Source of the DNA: Mucilaginibacter pedocola
GTDB taxonomy: Bacteria > Bacteroidota > Bacteroidia > Sphingobacteriales > Sphingobacteriaceae
Reading direction: 5' to 3'
DNA length: 64,000 nucleotides
Assembly (NCBI RefSeq): GCF_002013915.1
Contig: NZ_MBTF01000010.1
Span: 1 to 64,000, forward strand
Shown: one piece after another, positions 44,122-52,504 of the stretch
How the letters are laid out: each line of letters starts with the position of its first letter
How positions within the stretch are numbered: position 1 is the first letter of the stretch
Position numbers and translations under genes: made by a program
The notes under the pieces: generated by a model
What the model saw: only the letters and a program-made list of their open reading frames with translations
The model's database searches: none
What the model was told of the DNA's origin: nothing

Positions 44122-44787
44122 ATGAAAACAAAACTTTTTTTATTGCCCATACTCTTTACCATCGGGCTAACGGCAGGCGGCGCAAAAGCGCAATCTTTTT
44201 CCTTCGGCGACCTTTTCGGGCAGCAGGGCAAAAAAGAAAAACTGATGGCTGTCCAGGTGGGCGGGATCTATATTTATCTGGCTGCCCTGAAGGGTGGCTA
44301 CAACATCATGCACAAAGGCCTCGACCTTGCGGATGAATTGAAAGGCGGGACTTTTGGGCTGCATACCGGTTATTTCAATTCGCTGGAACAGGTTAGCCCC
44401 GTGGTTCAGCAAAACCCGAAAGGCAAAGCCATCACCGGCTTGTATAATGAACTCAGCAACCGTTTGAACTCGGAAACCAGCTGGCAAAAAAAACAACAGC
44501 AATTGAAGCCCGCTGAACTGGCCTATCTCGAAAAGGTTGCCGCCAATCTGGTGAAACTGGCGGGCCAGGATATGGCGGAACTGAACGAACTGCTTACGCC
44601 GGGCAAATTACAGTTAACCGACCAGCAACGGCTGGACCGCCTGGATAAGCTCTATGCAGCCATGAAGGACAAAGCCGCATTCGCCGCTTCTTTTGCGGCT
44701 AAAAGCCGTTCGCTGGCGCAGAACCGCCAGCGCGCCAAAGCGGAAAACGAACAAATCCGGAAACTTTACGGCAATCCCCATCCATGA
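44122..44787 (+). CDS. Periplasmic ICE protein, TerB-annotated type (copy 1)
   Basis: A 221-residue exported protein with a signal peptide (about 23 residues, GGAKAQ). The part GGIYIYLAALKGGYNIMHKG, then LKGGTFGLHTGYFNSLEQVS and the ending QRAKAENEQIRKLYG, matches proteins that databases often label as TerB family in Bacteroidota conjugative elements. That label need not mean tellurite resistance. It is related to the next gene: both have the (G/S)GY, LH, VSP and LYG landmarks in the same order. It overlaps the next gene by 4 bp. Likely periplasmic assembly factor. Confidence 0.7.
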   Translation: MKTKLFLLPILFTIGLTAGGAKAQSFSFGDLFGQQGKKEKLMAVQVGGIYIYLAALKGGYNIMHKGLDLADELKGGTFGLHTGYFNSLEQVSPVVQQNPKGKAITGLYNELSNRLNSETSWQKKQQQLKPAELAYLEKVAANLVKLAGQDMAELNELLTPGKLQLTDQQRLDRLDKLYAAMKDKAAFAASFAAKSRSLAQNRQRAKAENEQIRKLYGNPHP

Positions 44788-45431
44788 AAAAGCAATTTAA
44801 GACCCTCGTGCTGGGCCTGGCATTCGCCTGGTCGGCACCGCTCAACAGCAGGGCACAGTCCGTCACGGATTGTATCGAGCAGCTGGTATTGGATTACCAA
44901 AAGCTGGCAGGGCTGAAAAGCGTCCTTTCGCAAATGTACTCCGGTTACGAGATACTCAGCAAAGGTTACGGCGCGGTCAAAAATGTTTCACAGGGGAATT
45001 TCTCCCTGCACCAGGCATTTTTGGACGGTTTGCTGCTCGTCAGCCCGGCTGTCCGCAAATACCCGCGGGTAGCGGATATCATCAACGGCCAGGCCGCGCT
45101 GTTCAGCGAGTACAAAAACGCGGCGAAGCGGTTTAACAGTTCCGGCAGGTTCTCCCCGGAAGAATTGCAGTACCTCTCGGCAGTTTATGAGCAACTGGTT
45201 GACGCCAGCCTGAAAAACCTGGACAAGCTGAGCATGGTAATGGGCGATAGCCAGCTGCGGATGAGCGACGCGGAAAGGCTGGCTGCTATCGACCGTATCT
45301 TTTTAGACAGCCGCAGCCAGCTGAGTTACCTGCGGAAATTCAACGGACAGGCCGGGCAAACGGTTCGCCTGCGTGAAAGGTATGCCCAGGATAAACAGAA
45401 TGTCAACAGCCTTTACGGCATCAACCCTTAA
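44784..45431 (+). CDS. Periplasmic ICE protein, TerB-annotated type (copy 2)
   Basis: A 215-residue exported protein (signal peptide ending SRAQS). It has YSGYEILSKGYGAVKNVSQG then NFSLHQAFLDGLLLVSPAVR, and ends RERYAQDKQNVNSLYGINP, so it is a paralogue of the preceding protein. The two genes overlap by 4 bp (ATGA), which suggests production in fixed ratio. A tandem duplication with divergence is the simplest explanation. No catalytic residues seen. Followed by TraJ after 2 bp. Confidence 0.7.
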   Translation: MKKQFKTLVLGLAFAWSAPLNSRAQSVTDCIEQLVLDYQKLAGLKSVLSQMYSGYEILSKGYGAVKNVSQGNFSLHQAFLDGLLLVSPAVRKYPRVADIINGQAALFSEYKNAAKRFNSSGRFSPEELQYLSAVYEQLVDASLKNLDKLSMVMGDSQLRMSDAERLAAIDRIFLDSRSQLSYLRKFNGQAGQTVRLRERYAQDKQNVNSLYGINP

Positions 45432-45433
45432 CG

Positions 45434-46561
45434 ATGAAAAAACATATTTTGATTACTGCAATGCTGGCCGTCTGCGCCAGCTTGTTGCCAGAGCTTGCCC
45501 GCGCCGAAGGGGTTGCTGACGACCTGCACAGCCTGCAGGGCGTGCTTTCGCAGATCCATGACCAGATGAGGCCCATGTGCGAGGGCATCATTGGCGTGTC
45601 CCGTGCTATCGGCGGATTCGCTGCCCTGTGGTTTATCGGTGCCAGGATCTGGAAACACATCGCCGCAGCCGAACCCGTGGACGTAACACCCTTGCTGCTG
45701 CCTTTTGTCAAAGGTGCTGCCATTGTCGCCTTTCCGGCAGTTATCCTGCTGATCAACGGCATACTGAAGCCGGTGGTCACCTCTACTGAAAATATGGTCA
45801 AACGGTCAAACGCCGCTATTGCCTACCTGACTTCCAGGCCGGATGAAGATGACCCATTGCCAGCGGGGCAACAAAATGCCGACCCGGATAAATGGTACCA
45901 GTACAGCCACCCGGATAACGCCAACCCGGACGGCACATCGGGAAATCCCATCTCCGATGCCTTTTCCGGCTGGAGTATCAAAAACATGGCCCGTAAGTGG
46001 ATCGCTGAAGTACTGAACGTCCTTTTCCAGGCAGCGGCGCTTTGCATCGATACCATCCGGACCTTTAAACTGATCGTACTGGAGATACTGGGGCCACTTT
46101 GTTTCGGGCTAAGCATTTTTGACGGCTTTCAGCATTCGCTCAAACAATGGCTGGCGAGGTATGTAAACGTATTTATGTGGCTGCCGGTAGCCAACATTTT
46201 CGGGGCGATCATCGCCCAAATCCAAGTCAACATGATCACGCTCGCCCAGAGCGGGCAGCTGCAGGGCAATGAGTTCGGCAATACCAATACCGCTTACCTG
46301 ATATTTCTGGTTATCGGCATCCTGGGTTACTTCACCGTACCCAGTATTTCCAACTATATCATGAACGTCGGCGGGCATGCGCTGTTCAATAAAACCTCGG
46401 CGATGGCTTCCATGGCGGTTTCCTATATCAGCGGCTCGGTAATGAAAAACGCCTTTGCTTCCAGTTCGCAAACCAACCATCAGCAAAGCAGCACCAAACA
46501 AATACAGCAGAATACTTACAATACGGAAAAGCTGAAAGGCTCGCCCGGTAAATCCCAATAA
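45434..46561 (+). CDS. traJ: TraJ-type conjugation protein (VirB6-like)
   Basis: A 375-residue polytopic membrane protein. After a signal (MKKHILITAMLAVCASLLPE) it has membrane helices near 55-75 (VSRAIGGFAALWFIGARIW), 90-115, and several more in the second half: ILGPLCFGLSIFDGF, ARYVNVFMWLPVANIFGAII and TAYLIFLVIGILGYFTVPSI. The last 45 residues are Gln/Ser/Asn-rich and probably cytoplasmic. It matches TraJ of CTnDOT-type elements. TraK follows after 2 bp. Role: inner-membrane channel. Confidence 0.85.
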   Translation: MKKHILITAMLAVCASLLPELARAEGVADDLHSLQGVLSQIHDQMRPMCEGIIGVSRAIGGFAALWFIGARIWKHIAAAEPVDVTPLLLPFVKGAAIVAFPAVILLINGILKPVVTSTENMVKRSNAAIAYLTSRPDEDDPLPAGQQNADPDKWYQYSHPDNANPDGTSGNPISDAFSGWSIKNMARKWIAEVLNVLFQAAALCIDTIRTFKLIVLEILGPLCFGLSIFDGFQHSLKQWLARYVNVFMWLPVANIFGAIIAQIQVNMITLAQSGQLQGNEFGNTNTAYLIFLVIGILGYFTVPSISNYIMNVGGHALFNKTSAMASMAVSYISGSVMKNAFASSSQTNHQQSSTKQIQQNTYNTEKLKGSPGKSQ

Positions 46562-46563
46562 CC

Positions 46564-47181
46564 ATGTTTAAAAAACTCAAAAACATCGAAACGGCTTTTC
46601 AGCATGTCCGCGCTTTCACCATCGCCGTCATCGCCTGCGCCTTCCTGGCCATCGGTTTTACCGTGTACCAAAGCCACCGCCTGATCGCCACCATTCAAAG
46701 CCGCGTGTATATCCTGTTCAACGGCAAAGTGCTGGATGCCGTAGCCGCTGACCGGAAGGATAACGTCGCCGTAGAGGCTCGGGACCATATCAAAGCTTTC
46801 CACGAGCTTTTCTTTACGCTGTCACCCGATGAAAAGGCAAACAAAGCGAACCTCGGCAAAGCACTCTACCTCGCTGATGAAACCGCTAAACGCGCCTATG
46901 ATAACCTGAGTGAAAGCGGCTACTACGCCAACATCATCTCCGGCAACATCAGCCAGCAACTGCAAATCGATAGTATCAACGTAGACCTGCGCAATTACCC
47001 TTACGCATTTAAATGCTACGCGACGCAAAGCATTATCCGCACCAGTAGTACGGTTACCCGCAGCCTGGTCACCTCCGGTGAACTGCGCAACGTAGGCAGG
47101 AGCGATAATAACCCGCACGGTTTTCTCATCCAGCGCTGGTCAACTTTAGAAAATACAGATATCAAAGTGGTCAACCGCTAA
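46564..47181 (+). CDS. traK: TraK-type conjugation protein (VirB8-like)
   Basis: A 205-residue protein with one N-terminal membrane helix (FTIAVIACAFLAIGFTVYQS) and a VirB8/TrbF-like outside domain. The KLKNIETAFQHVRAFT start, AFHELFFTLSPDE in the middle and IRTSSTVTRSLVTSGELRNV late are the family pattern. It sits 2 bp after TraJ. TraL, which normally follows TraK in CTnDOT-like elements, is not present: only 55 bp separate TraK and TraM, with no small frame that fits. Confidence 0.85.
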   Translation: MFKKLKNIETAFQHVRAFTIAVIACAFLAIGFTVYQSHRLIATIQSRVYILFNGKVLDAVAADRKDNVAVEARDHIKAFHELFFTLSPDEKANKANLGKALYLADETAKRAYDNLSESGYYANIISGNISQQLQIDSINVDLRNYPYAFKCYATQSIIRTSSTVTRSLVTSGELRNVGRSDNNPHGFLIQRWSTLENTDIKVVNR

Positions 47182-47236
47182 GGGCGAAATCCTTACCCGT
47201 GCATTAAACAGCAATCAAAAACAAAAAATAAAGATC

Positions 47237-48364
47237 ATGAAAACAACAACCCTTCAACAAGAGCGTAAGCGCAAGGCCCTACTAGTCTTGCCCTTAATCG
47301 TATTTGCTTTCGCCACGCTGCTTTTCCGCACTTTCGGCGGCGGCCAGGCGCTGGCAGACACGCAGGCCGGAAACCATAACCACGGCTTCAATACGCACCT
47401 GCCGGATGCGAAGCTTAAAGATGACCGTGCTTTGGATAAAATGAGTTTTTACGACCGTGCCGCGGCGGACTCTGCAAAACTCAAACAGGAGCAGCAGTTA
47501 GACCCGTACGCCAAACGGCTGGCCGATTCTGCGTCAGGACAAGCCGTTAACCCCGGTGGTATTTTTTCCCCTCACCAGGATGATCTATTTGGCGGGGCAG
47601 GCATCAATGATGAGCATGGGCCAGCGGCAAAGGAACTCTTGTTAAATAAACGCCTTGCTGAATTACAAGCGGCTATCAATAAACCTGCTGAAACTCCAAG
47701 GACAAATAACGCAGCTTACGCACCGTCCAAAAACAATTTTGAAAATTCGGTAGGTGTTCCCGCCATTAGCGAAGATCCCGAACTCAAACAAATGAATGGA
47801 CTACTGGAAAAGTTGCTGGATGTCCAGCACCCGGAGCGTGTCCGCGAAAAAAACAATGCTATAGCATCACCACAGGCCATTGAACAATTTAAAGCGATAC
47901 CTGCGGTAATTGACGGCAATCAGAAAATCGTGCAGGGTACGGTAATCAGGATGCGGCTGCTGGATAGCATACGCCTGAACGGGCAGCTATTTAATAAAGG
48001 GCAATTGATCTACGGAAGTGGGGATGTCTATAACCAGCGGGTAAAGATCAATATCAAATTGCTGCACATCGGGCTGAACATCATCCCGGTGGACCTGACG
48101 GTGTATGACCGGGCGGACGGTATGGAAGGGATCAGTGTGCCGGAGGCGGTGACGGGCGATGCCCTGAAAGATGGCATGGTTAACGGTGTCCAGACGGTGG
48201 ATATGATGTCGATGGACCCGTCCATGACGGCGCAACTGGCGACTGCAGGCATCAACACGGCCAAAGGCCTTTTCTCCAAAAAGGTAAAACGGATCAAGGG
48301 AAAGTTGAAAGACGGGCATGAATTGCTCTTACGCGATAACAACCTGAGTAAAGCGGGGCACTAA
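47237..48364 (+). CDS. traM: TraM-type conjugation protein (VirB10-like)
   Basis: A 375-residue protein with an N-terminal membrane helix (ALLVLPLIVFAFATLLFRTF), a long Pro/Ala/Gln-rich linker (residues about 60-210) and a C-terminal TraM domain. The domain shows KIVQGTVIRMRLLDSIRLNG, then KGQLIYGSGDVYNQRVKINI and IIPVDLTVYDRADGMEGISV. It bridges the inner and outer membranes. TraN should follow in a complete element, but the next gene is an unrelated 592-residue protein. Start 55 bp after TraK. Confidence 0.85.
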   Translation: MKTTTLQQERKRKALLVLPLIVFAFATLLFRTFGGGQALADTQAGNHNHGFNTHLPDAKLKDDRALDKMSFYDRAAADSAKLKQEQQLDPYAKRLADSASGQAVNPGGIFSPHQDDLFGGAGINDEHGPAAKELLLNKRLAELQAAINKPAETPRTNNAAYAPSKNNFENSVGVPAISEDPELKQMNGLLEKLLDVQHPERVREKNNAIASPQAIEQFKAIPAVIDGNQKIVQGTVIRMRLLDSIRLNGQLFNKGQLIYGSGDVYNQRVKINIKLLHIGLNIIPVDLTVYDRADGMEGISVPEAVTGDALKDGMVNGVQTVDMMSMDPSMTAQLATAGINTAKGLFSKKVKRIKGKLKDGHELLLRDNNLSKAGH

Positions 48365-48374
48365 AATATCGGCC

Positions 48375-50153
48375 ATGGAATTAACGAATCGCGAAGAGGT
48401 TGCTGAATTTCTGCAAAAAGCTGCGGTACAAAATTGGAATTGGGTGGCATTTGACCGGAGTAAGGATGACCCTTCATTTTACGGGTATGCTGCCGAAGCT
48501 GAAGGATTTTGCACAGCGGCAAATAATGTTTTTGATTATTTCGAGCAAAATTTCGTGGTGGCCGACCATGTATTCCTGCCGGTGGCTAATCTTGCCGCAA
48601 GCTTTGAGCAAAAGAACTTACCGCTTGGCGATGATTTACGGAATATCGGCCAGCAATTAAAGGAACTGCATATCAGCCTCCAGCCCGGCTGGCAAATGAG
48701 CGACTTGAAGGTTTATTTACAACAGGAAATGTTTTTCCCGGTGCAATGGCAGCAAGTGATCGAGCCGGAGAAAGAGGTCAAGCGCTTCCTGGTGGCCGAG
48801 CACACCCATCCGGGGCACCAGATGTATGAAATTGGCCATGAGGTGGGGATACTAAAATACTTTGAGAGCCAGGGAGAAGGGCGGGACTTTCTGCTCAACA
48901 AGGGCAAAGAACTTTCGGCTAATAAAAGGCAGGCTGACTTGATCCTCGCCGGTGAATACCGCGGGCGCAATTTAAAGCTGGATATGGAAGGCTGCCCGGA
49001 AGAACATTGCGGCATTACGCTATTGACGCTGCATTGCGATAGGGATGGTAGTGTACGGCTATCAACCCCCAACCAACTGAATGATCCCGTAACTATTGAG
49101 CAAACGCTTTACGCAAGGTTCGATGCTAAGCGTGGCACGGTCAGGCTACATGATGACCGGTTGAAATGGACAGACCCAAAGTTGCTGCCGGCTTCAACCT
49201 ATGCCAGTTATTTTAACAAAGAAGTATTAACCATAAAAAAAGGAAATATTATGAATCAGGAAAGTTTCAATTATAACGCCGAAACGCTCAAAAATCTGGG
49301 CTTTGGCGAAGGGCTTAAGGAAGAATTGCATCAAAAAATGGATCAGAACCTGGCAGGGTTCACTTTGAACCACAGCCGCCAATTCGGTAAAGACGTGGTG
49401 GATTCGGTGCTCCATTTTTCAAAGGGCGACGACCTTGCAAAAGACATTACGTTTTTTAACCGTTTTGAATCTACGCTTAAAAAAGAAGGCATGGAAGATC
49501 TTACGCAAACCTTTTTTGTGGGGCCGAAGCATAATTATACGCTTCAGGAACGCTACAATATGATGGATGGCAGGGCTGTTTACCGGGAACAGCCGAAAAT
49601 GGAGCCAAAAGAGGAAAAGGGCACCACGCGGATGAGACCCACCGGCGAGACCTACTTCGCCTGGCGGAGCTTGAATTTCAAGGAAGCGGATAAATACGGA
49701 AACTTCAACCCCAAAGTTATTTTCTGGGATCATGAAAAGGAATTGCAAAAATACCCGATCAAAAACGTCCAGGAAAAATATGACCGTAACATCATTATGC
49801 GGCCTTTGCAAAAAGGGAACCGGGTAGAAGTTACGCTGGTGCGTGACGGCAATGAAACACAAGCGCAAGTCGTTGCCAACCCGCGCATGATGCGTTTGGA
49901 TTTTTATGATGCCGACGGCCAAAACCTGAGCGTCCGAAAAGTAGAGAAACAAGCAGTTAGCCAAACGCAAGCACCGGAGATGACGCCGCAGGAAGTACAA
50001 AAGGCGGCTATTGCACGTGCTGCAGAACAGGCACAATCCAATACGCCTTCACAAAGCCAGGCGGCTTCCGCGAATGAGGCTATGAAGCAGCAAAATGAAG
50101 CGGATCAAAAACAAAACCAAGGGCAACGCCGCGGGCAGAAGGTGCACGTTTAG
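48375..50153 (+). CDS. ICE accessory protein, apparent fusion of two units
   Basis: A 592-residue protein. Residues 1-292 are a unit I do not know. From Met293 (ATG 49251, preceded by AAAAAAAGGAAATATT) it reads NQESFNYNAETLKNLGFGEG and then LKEELHQKMDQNLAGFTL. This is the start of a common stand-alone protein of Bacteroidota elements, which continues with GRAVYREQPK, TYFAWRSLNFKE and KGNRVEVTLVRDGNETQAQV. The stretch from 293 to 540 is the typical length for that protein, and the tail is Gln/Ala-rich. So the gene is either a true fusion or makes a second product from the internal start. Position after TraM replaces TraN. Function unknown; the second part is often linked to element DNA processing. 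Confidence 0.65.
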   Translation: MELTNREEVAEFLQKAAVQNWNWVAFDRSKDDPSFYGYAAEAEGFCTAANNVFDYFEQNFVVADHVFLPVANLAASFEQKNLPLGDDLRNIGQQLKELHISLQPGWQMSDLKVYLQQEMFFPVQWQQVIEPEKEVKRFLVAEHTHPGHQMYEIGHEVGILKYFESQGEGRDFLLNKGKELSANKRQADLILAGEYRGRNLKLDMEGCPEEHCGITLLTLHCDRDGSVRLSTPNQLNDPVTIEQTLYARFDAKRGTVRLHDDRLKWTDPKLLPASTYASYFNKEVLTIKKGNIMNQESFNYNAETLKNLGFGEGLKEELHQKMDQNLAGFTLNHSRQFGKDVVDSVLHFSKGDDLAKDITFFNRFESTLKKEGMEDLTQTFFVGPKHNYTLQERYNMMDGRAVYREQPKMEPKEEKGTTRMRPTGETYFAWRSLNFKEADKYGNFNPKVIFWDHEKELQKYPIKNVQEKYDRNIIMRPLQKGNRVEVTLVRDGNETQAQVVANPRMMRLDFYDADGQNLSVRKVEKQAVSQTQAPEMTPQEVQKAAIARAAEQAQSNTPSQSQAASANEAMKQQNEADQKQNQGQRRGQKVHV

Positions 50154-50166
50154 ATAAATCTGAACC

Positions 50167-50451
50167 TTGGAGAACTTTAAGCCATTATCGGGATTCTTTG
50201 AAGCTGTAAAAGCTGACGGGCGGATCACTATCAGTCATATCGGACTGTATGCGGTGTTGCTCCAGCATTGGCAGGAACAGGATTTTAAAAATCCGGTAAT
50301 GGCTTTTAGCCATGAGGTCATGGCGTTGGCAAAAATGTCGGCCAGGGCAACTTATTTCAAATGCCTGAATGATTTGAATGACCTGGGGTACATCCGTTAT
50401 GAGCGGTCTTTTAAACGCAATGTCCGCAGCAAGGTGTACCTGCTTTATTAA
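50167..50451 (+). CDS. Winged-helix-like regulator on the ICE (TTG start)
   Basis: A 94-residue protein. The start is TTG at 50167, as no ATG occurs early enough (MENFKPLSGFFEAVKADGRI). The sequence HIGLYAVLLQHWQEQDFKN then SARATYFKCLNDLNDLGYIR is a helix-turn-helix/winged-helix pattern found in Bacteroidota elements beside the Xis-like and integrase genes. It begins 14 bp after the preceding stop. Probably a regulator of excision or replication genes. The exact start is uncertain. Confidence 0.6.
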   Translation: MENFKPLSGFFEAVKADGRITISHIGLYAVLLQHWQEQDFKNPVMAFSHEVMALAKMSARATYFKCLNDLNDLGYIRYERSFKRNVRSKVYLLY

Positions 50452-50472
50452 ATATTAACTATAGATCGTAAA

Positions 50473-50727
50473 GTGATGGGATTAGAAGCGTTGACTGGAA
50501 ACGATTTAGAGAATTTTCGTACGCAGTTACTGAATGATATCGAATCGCTCCTGAATATGAAACGGCCGAAAAAGTGGCTTAAAACAAATGAGGTGATGGA
50601 ATTGCTGGGTATGTCCGAGGTTACTTTACAAACCTTACGGAACCGAAAACAGATTCCGTTTAAAAAGCTCGGGGGTATCTGTTATTATAATGCCGAAGAA
50701 CTCGACGAATTTCTCCAAAACCTTTAG
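50473..50727 (+). CDS. Helix-turn-helix (excisionase-type) protein
   Basis: An 84-residue protein. The C-terminal half has the MerR/Xis-like helix-turn-helix common in Bacteroidota elements: KKWLKTNEVMELLGMSEVTL, then TLRNRKQIPFKKLGGICYYN and AEELDEFLQNL. N-terminal 30 residues are helical. It lies next to and convergent with the integrase, 15 bp apart. Inference: directs excision or regulates the integrase. Similar HTH_17 proteins often sit beside element integrases. Confidence 0.7.
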   Translation: MMGLEALTGNDLENFRTQLLNDIESLLNMKRPKKWLKTNEVMELLGMSEVTLQTLRNRKQIPFKKLGGICYYNAEELDEFLQNL

Positions 50728-50742
50728 GTTTATAAGCGGCGT

Positions 50743-52005
50743 TCAGGCTACGATCAGGGCGCCGTTTATAGCTTTTGCAATTACGCCGTCCTCTATATCA
50801 TCAAGGTAAGTCCGGGTTTGCAACTGCGTTTCATGGCCCAGAGCTTCTTGGATAAACCTGATATCCACACCTGCTTCGTTTAAATGACTGGCAAAACCAT
50901 GTCTGATACAGTTTGAGGTGAATCGTTTTTCCCAACCTATAGCTTCAGCCATGGCCTGGGAATCTTCGTTAAAGTCTTTCAACGCAGAATCGATGCGTGC
51001 GTCAATTTTAAAAACATCATCGTGCTCCTTCATCAATATTGGAAATACATACCCGGCATCAGACTGAACCGGGTATTCACGTAATAGATTTAACACAGCT
51101 TGTGCTTTTGGGTGCAGCTCAAAATCGTAACTGCGTTTGTTCTTTGACCTTTTGTAAGCGACGCCATTATTCTGAATGTGTATCCATTTCAGTTTTATCA
51201 TGTCGTTAAAATTCATCCCTCGGGCGTAATACATGAATTGCGCCATCAGATGTGACCGGTAGATCCGTGTATTAGGGGCTGGTTTTAGTTTTAAAATACG
51301 TTTCCAGTAGTCCGCTTTGATCGAGCGTTTCTTTGTCCTTACCCTTTTGTAAACCTTAAATTTAAAATACTTTTTGGGATGATGGTCTTTGGTTACCAAG
51401 CCATCGGCAATAGCCAGGTTCCATATTCGGCAATAAGTCCGCAGGTAATTGCTTTTGGTAGATTCCGACAAACCGAGAAACTGATTTTCGTAGGCTTCAT
51501 GATCTGCTTTGGTGAAGGTCAGGAACATCTTGTCCTTATCTTTAAGCAATTTGCGCACGGTCAAACGGCAGTTGTAAAAAATAGCAGCGTAGCCAGGGTT
51601 TTCAACTGCTTTGTAGCCGTCTTCCACCATTTGGATATAGGCAATGATTTTGTTGGGTTTATCGGCGGGTAAGTTGACTTTTGTGGCCTGGGTAAGGTTA
51701 TTTTTGATCTCTACCGGCGTAATATATCTTCCGGCTTTCTCAGCCAGTTTGATCTCGAAGTTGATGTTTTCAGTTATCTTATCAATGCGTTGCGCCAATT
51801 CCTTATAAAGTGGATGGCTAAATTTTGGATACCCGTTTTCAGCGTCCCAGTTTTCTACGCTGCTGCTAAAGCCAGTAGCCATATATTTGGGCTGACGGTT
51901 TTGCGTCATCCTGATCCGGACTTCATGTTCTCCGATAACAAGACTTTTTTCTGCTTCCCGGACAGTTGAGTATGTCCAAAGGAATGATTTTATGGCAATA
52001 TTCAT
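50743..52005 (-). CDS. int: Tyrosine recombinase (ICE integrase)
   Basis: A 420-residue site-specific recombinase from ATG 52005 (a GTG at 52011 is possible). The N-terminal 90 residues hold an arm-binding-like domain; a SAM-like core-binding domain follows (about 110-210). The catalytic domain has Arg near 260 (YYARGMNFNDMI), the second box SNCIRHGFASHLNEAGVDI with Arg near 365, and the third box LGHETQLQTRTYL with the nucleophilic Tyr near 400. In the second box the usual first His is replaced by Asn (NCIR), a variant seen in some Bacteroidota ICE integrases. The gene faces inward from the right end; the tandem repeats and the tRNA fragment lie just outside it. Sequence of the gene is more AT-rich than the tra genes. 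Confidence 0.88.
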   Translation of the reverse strand: MNIAIKSFLWTYSTVREAEKSLVIGEHEVRIRMTQNRQPKYMATGFSSSVENWDAENGYPKFSHPLYKELAQRIDKITENINFEIKLAEKAGRYITPVEIKNNLTQATKVNLPADKPNKIIAYIQMVEDGYKAVENPGYAAIFYNCRLTVRKLLKDKDKMFLTFTKADHEAYENQFLGLSESTKSNYLRTYCRIWNLAIADGLVTKDHHPKKYFKFKVYKRVRTKKRSIKADYWKRILKLKPAPNTRIYRSHLMAQFMYYARGMNFNDMIKLKWIHIQNNGVAYKRSKNKRSYDFELHPKAQAVLNLLREYPVQSDAGYVFPILMKEHDDVFKIDARIDSALKDFNEDSQAMAEAIGWEKRFTSNCIRHGFASHLNEAGVDIRFIQEALGHETQLQTRTYLDDIEDGVIAKAINGALIVA

Positions 52006-52021
52006 GATCACTTTTCCCCTT

Positions 52022-52054
52022 CACAAGTAAAACACAAGTAAAACACAAGTAAAA
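52022..52054. repeat. Three tandem 11-bp repeats next to the integrase
   Basis: Three perfect head-to-tail copies of CACAAGTAAAA at 52022-52032, 52033-52043 and 52044-52054. They lie 17 bp upstream of the integrase ATG and about 130 bp from the tRNA-end repeat. This is the position of arm-type binding sites of tyrosine integrases or of an operator for the integrase promoter. Repeat is seen; role is inferred. Confidence 0.75.
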
Positions 52055-52182
52055 CAAATATCGGAAAAAGGAGTTAAAAATGCCAAATATTTTAGTAGAA
52101 AAATTTACATAAAATGCTGATTTTTAAATGTTTGCATGATATTTTAAACCGGTTGAAATTTGCTAAAAGCCGGATGGCATGC

Positions 52183-52216
52183 AAGAGGTCATCGGTTCGA
52201 CTCCGATATTCTCCAC
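52183..52216 (+). repeat. tRNA 3'-end fragment, copy 1 (att-like)
   Basis: A 34-bp segment with a T-arm (ATCGG TTCGACT CCGAT) and the acceptor end ATTCTCCAC. It is identical to 52535-52568. Just before it GGATGGCATGCAAG looks like an anticodon loop and stem with GGC anticodon, so the origin is probably tRNA-Ala(GGC). No 5' half is visible before it, so it is a fragment, as left by integration into a tRNA gene. It is followed by a terminator hairpin (52221-52249). Confidence 0.75.
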
Positions 52217-52220
52217 AATA

Positions 52221-52252
52221 AAAAATCGCTTTTTTTCAAGGCGATTTTTTTG
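52221..52252 (+). terminator. Terminator after tRNA fragment copy 1
   Basis: AAAAATCGC (52221-52229) pairs with GCGATTTTT (52241-52249), followed by more T. The typical tRNA terminator placed right after the acceptor end; retained with the fragment. Confidence 0.7.
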
Positions 52253-52255
52253 TTT

Positions 52256-52504
52256 ATGGAATATTGCTGCTACATCATATATTCTAACAAACTCGACCGC
52301 TATTATGTCGGACATACCGACGATGTCGACGAACGAATAGTTCAACATAATTCAGGTATATCAACATACACTGCGAAAGCCAACGATTGGACACTTGTGC
52401 ATAGGGAGGTGTTTCTGACAAGGGAAGGGGCCAGAAATAGAGAAAATCAAATCAAAAAGAAAAAAAGCCGAAAGTATATTGAATGGATCATCTCTGCCGG
52501 CTAG
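52256..52504 (+). CDS. Small GIY-YIG nuclease in a tRNA-end cassette
   Basis: An 82-residue single-domain nuclease from ATG 52256 (MEYCCYIIYSNKLDRYYVGH). It has YIIYS and YYVG as the two halves of the GIY-YIG motif, Arg in DERIVQHN, His/Tyr in the next segment, and the catalytic Glu in NRENQIKKKKSRKYIEWI. The URI subfamily matches. It lies between the two 34-bp tRNA 3'-end copies. Its stop (TAG, 52502-52504) is inside a D-arm-like sequence (CCGGCTAGAGCG) of the second tRNA-like segment. Function inferred: a homing-like nuclease that could cut an empty tRNA target and favour spread of the cassette. Confidence 0.75.
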   Translation: MEYCCYIIYSNKLDRYYVGHTDDVDERIVQHNSGISTYTAKANDWTLVHREVFLTREGARNRENQIKKKKSRKYIEWIISAG

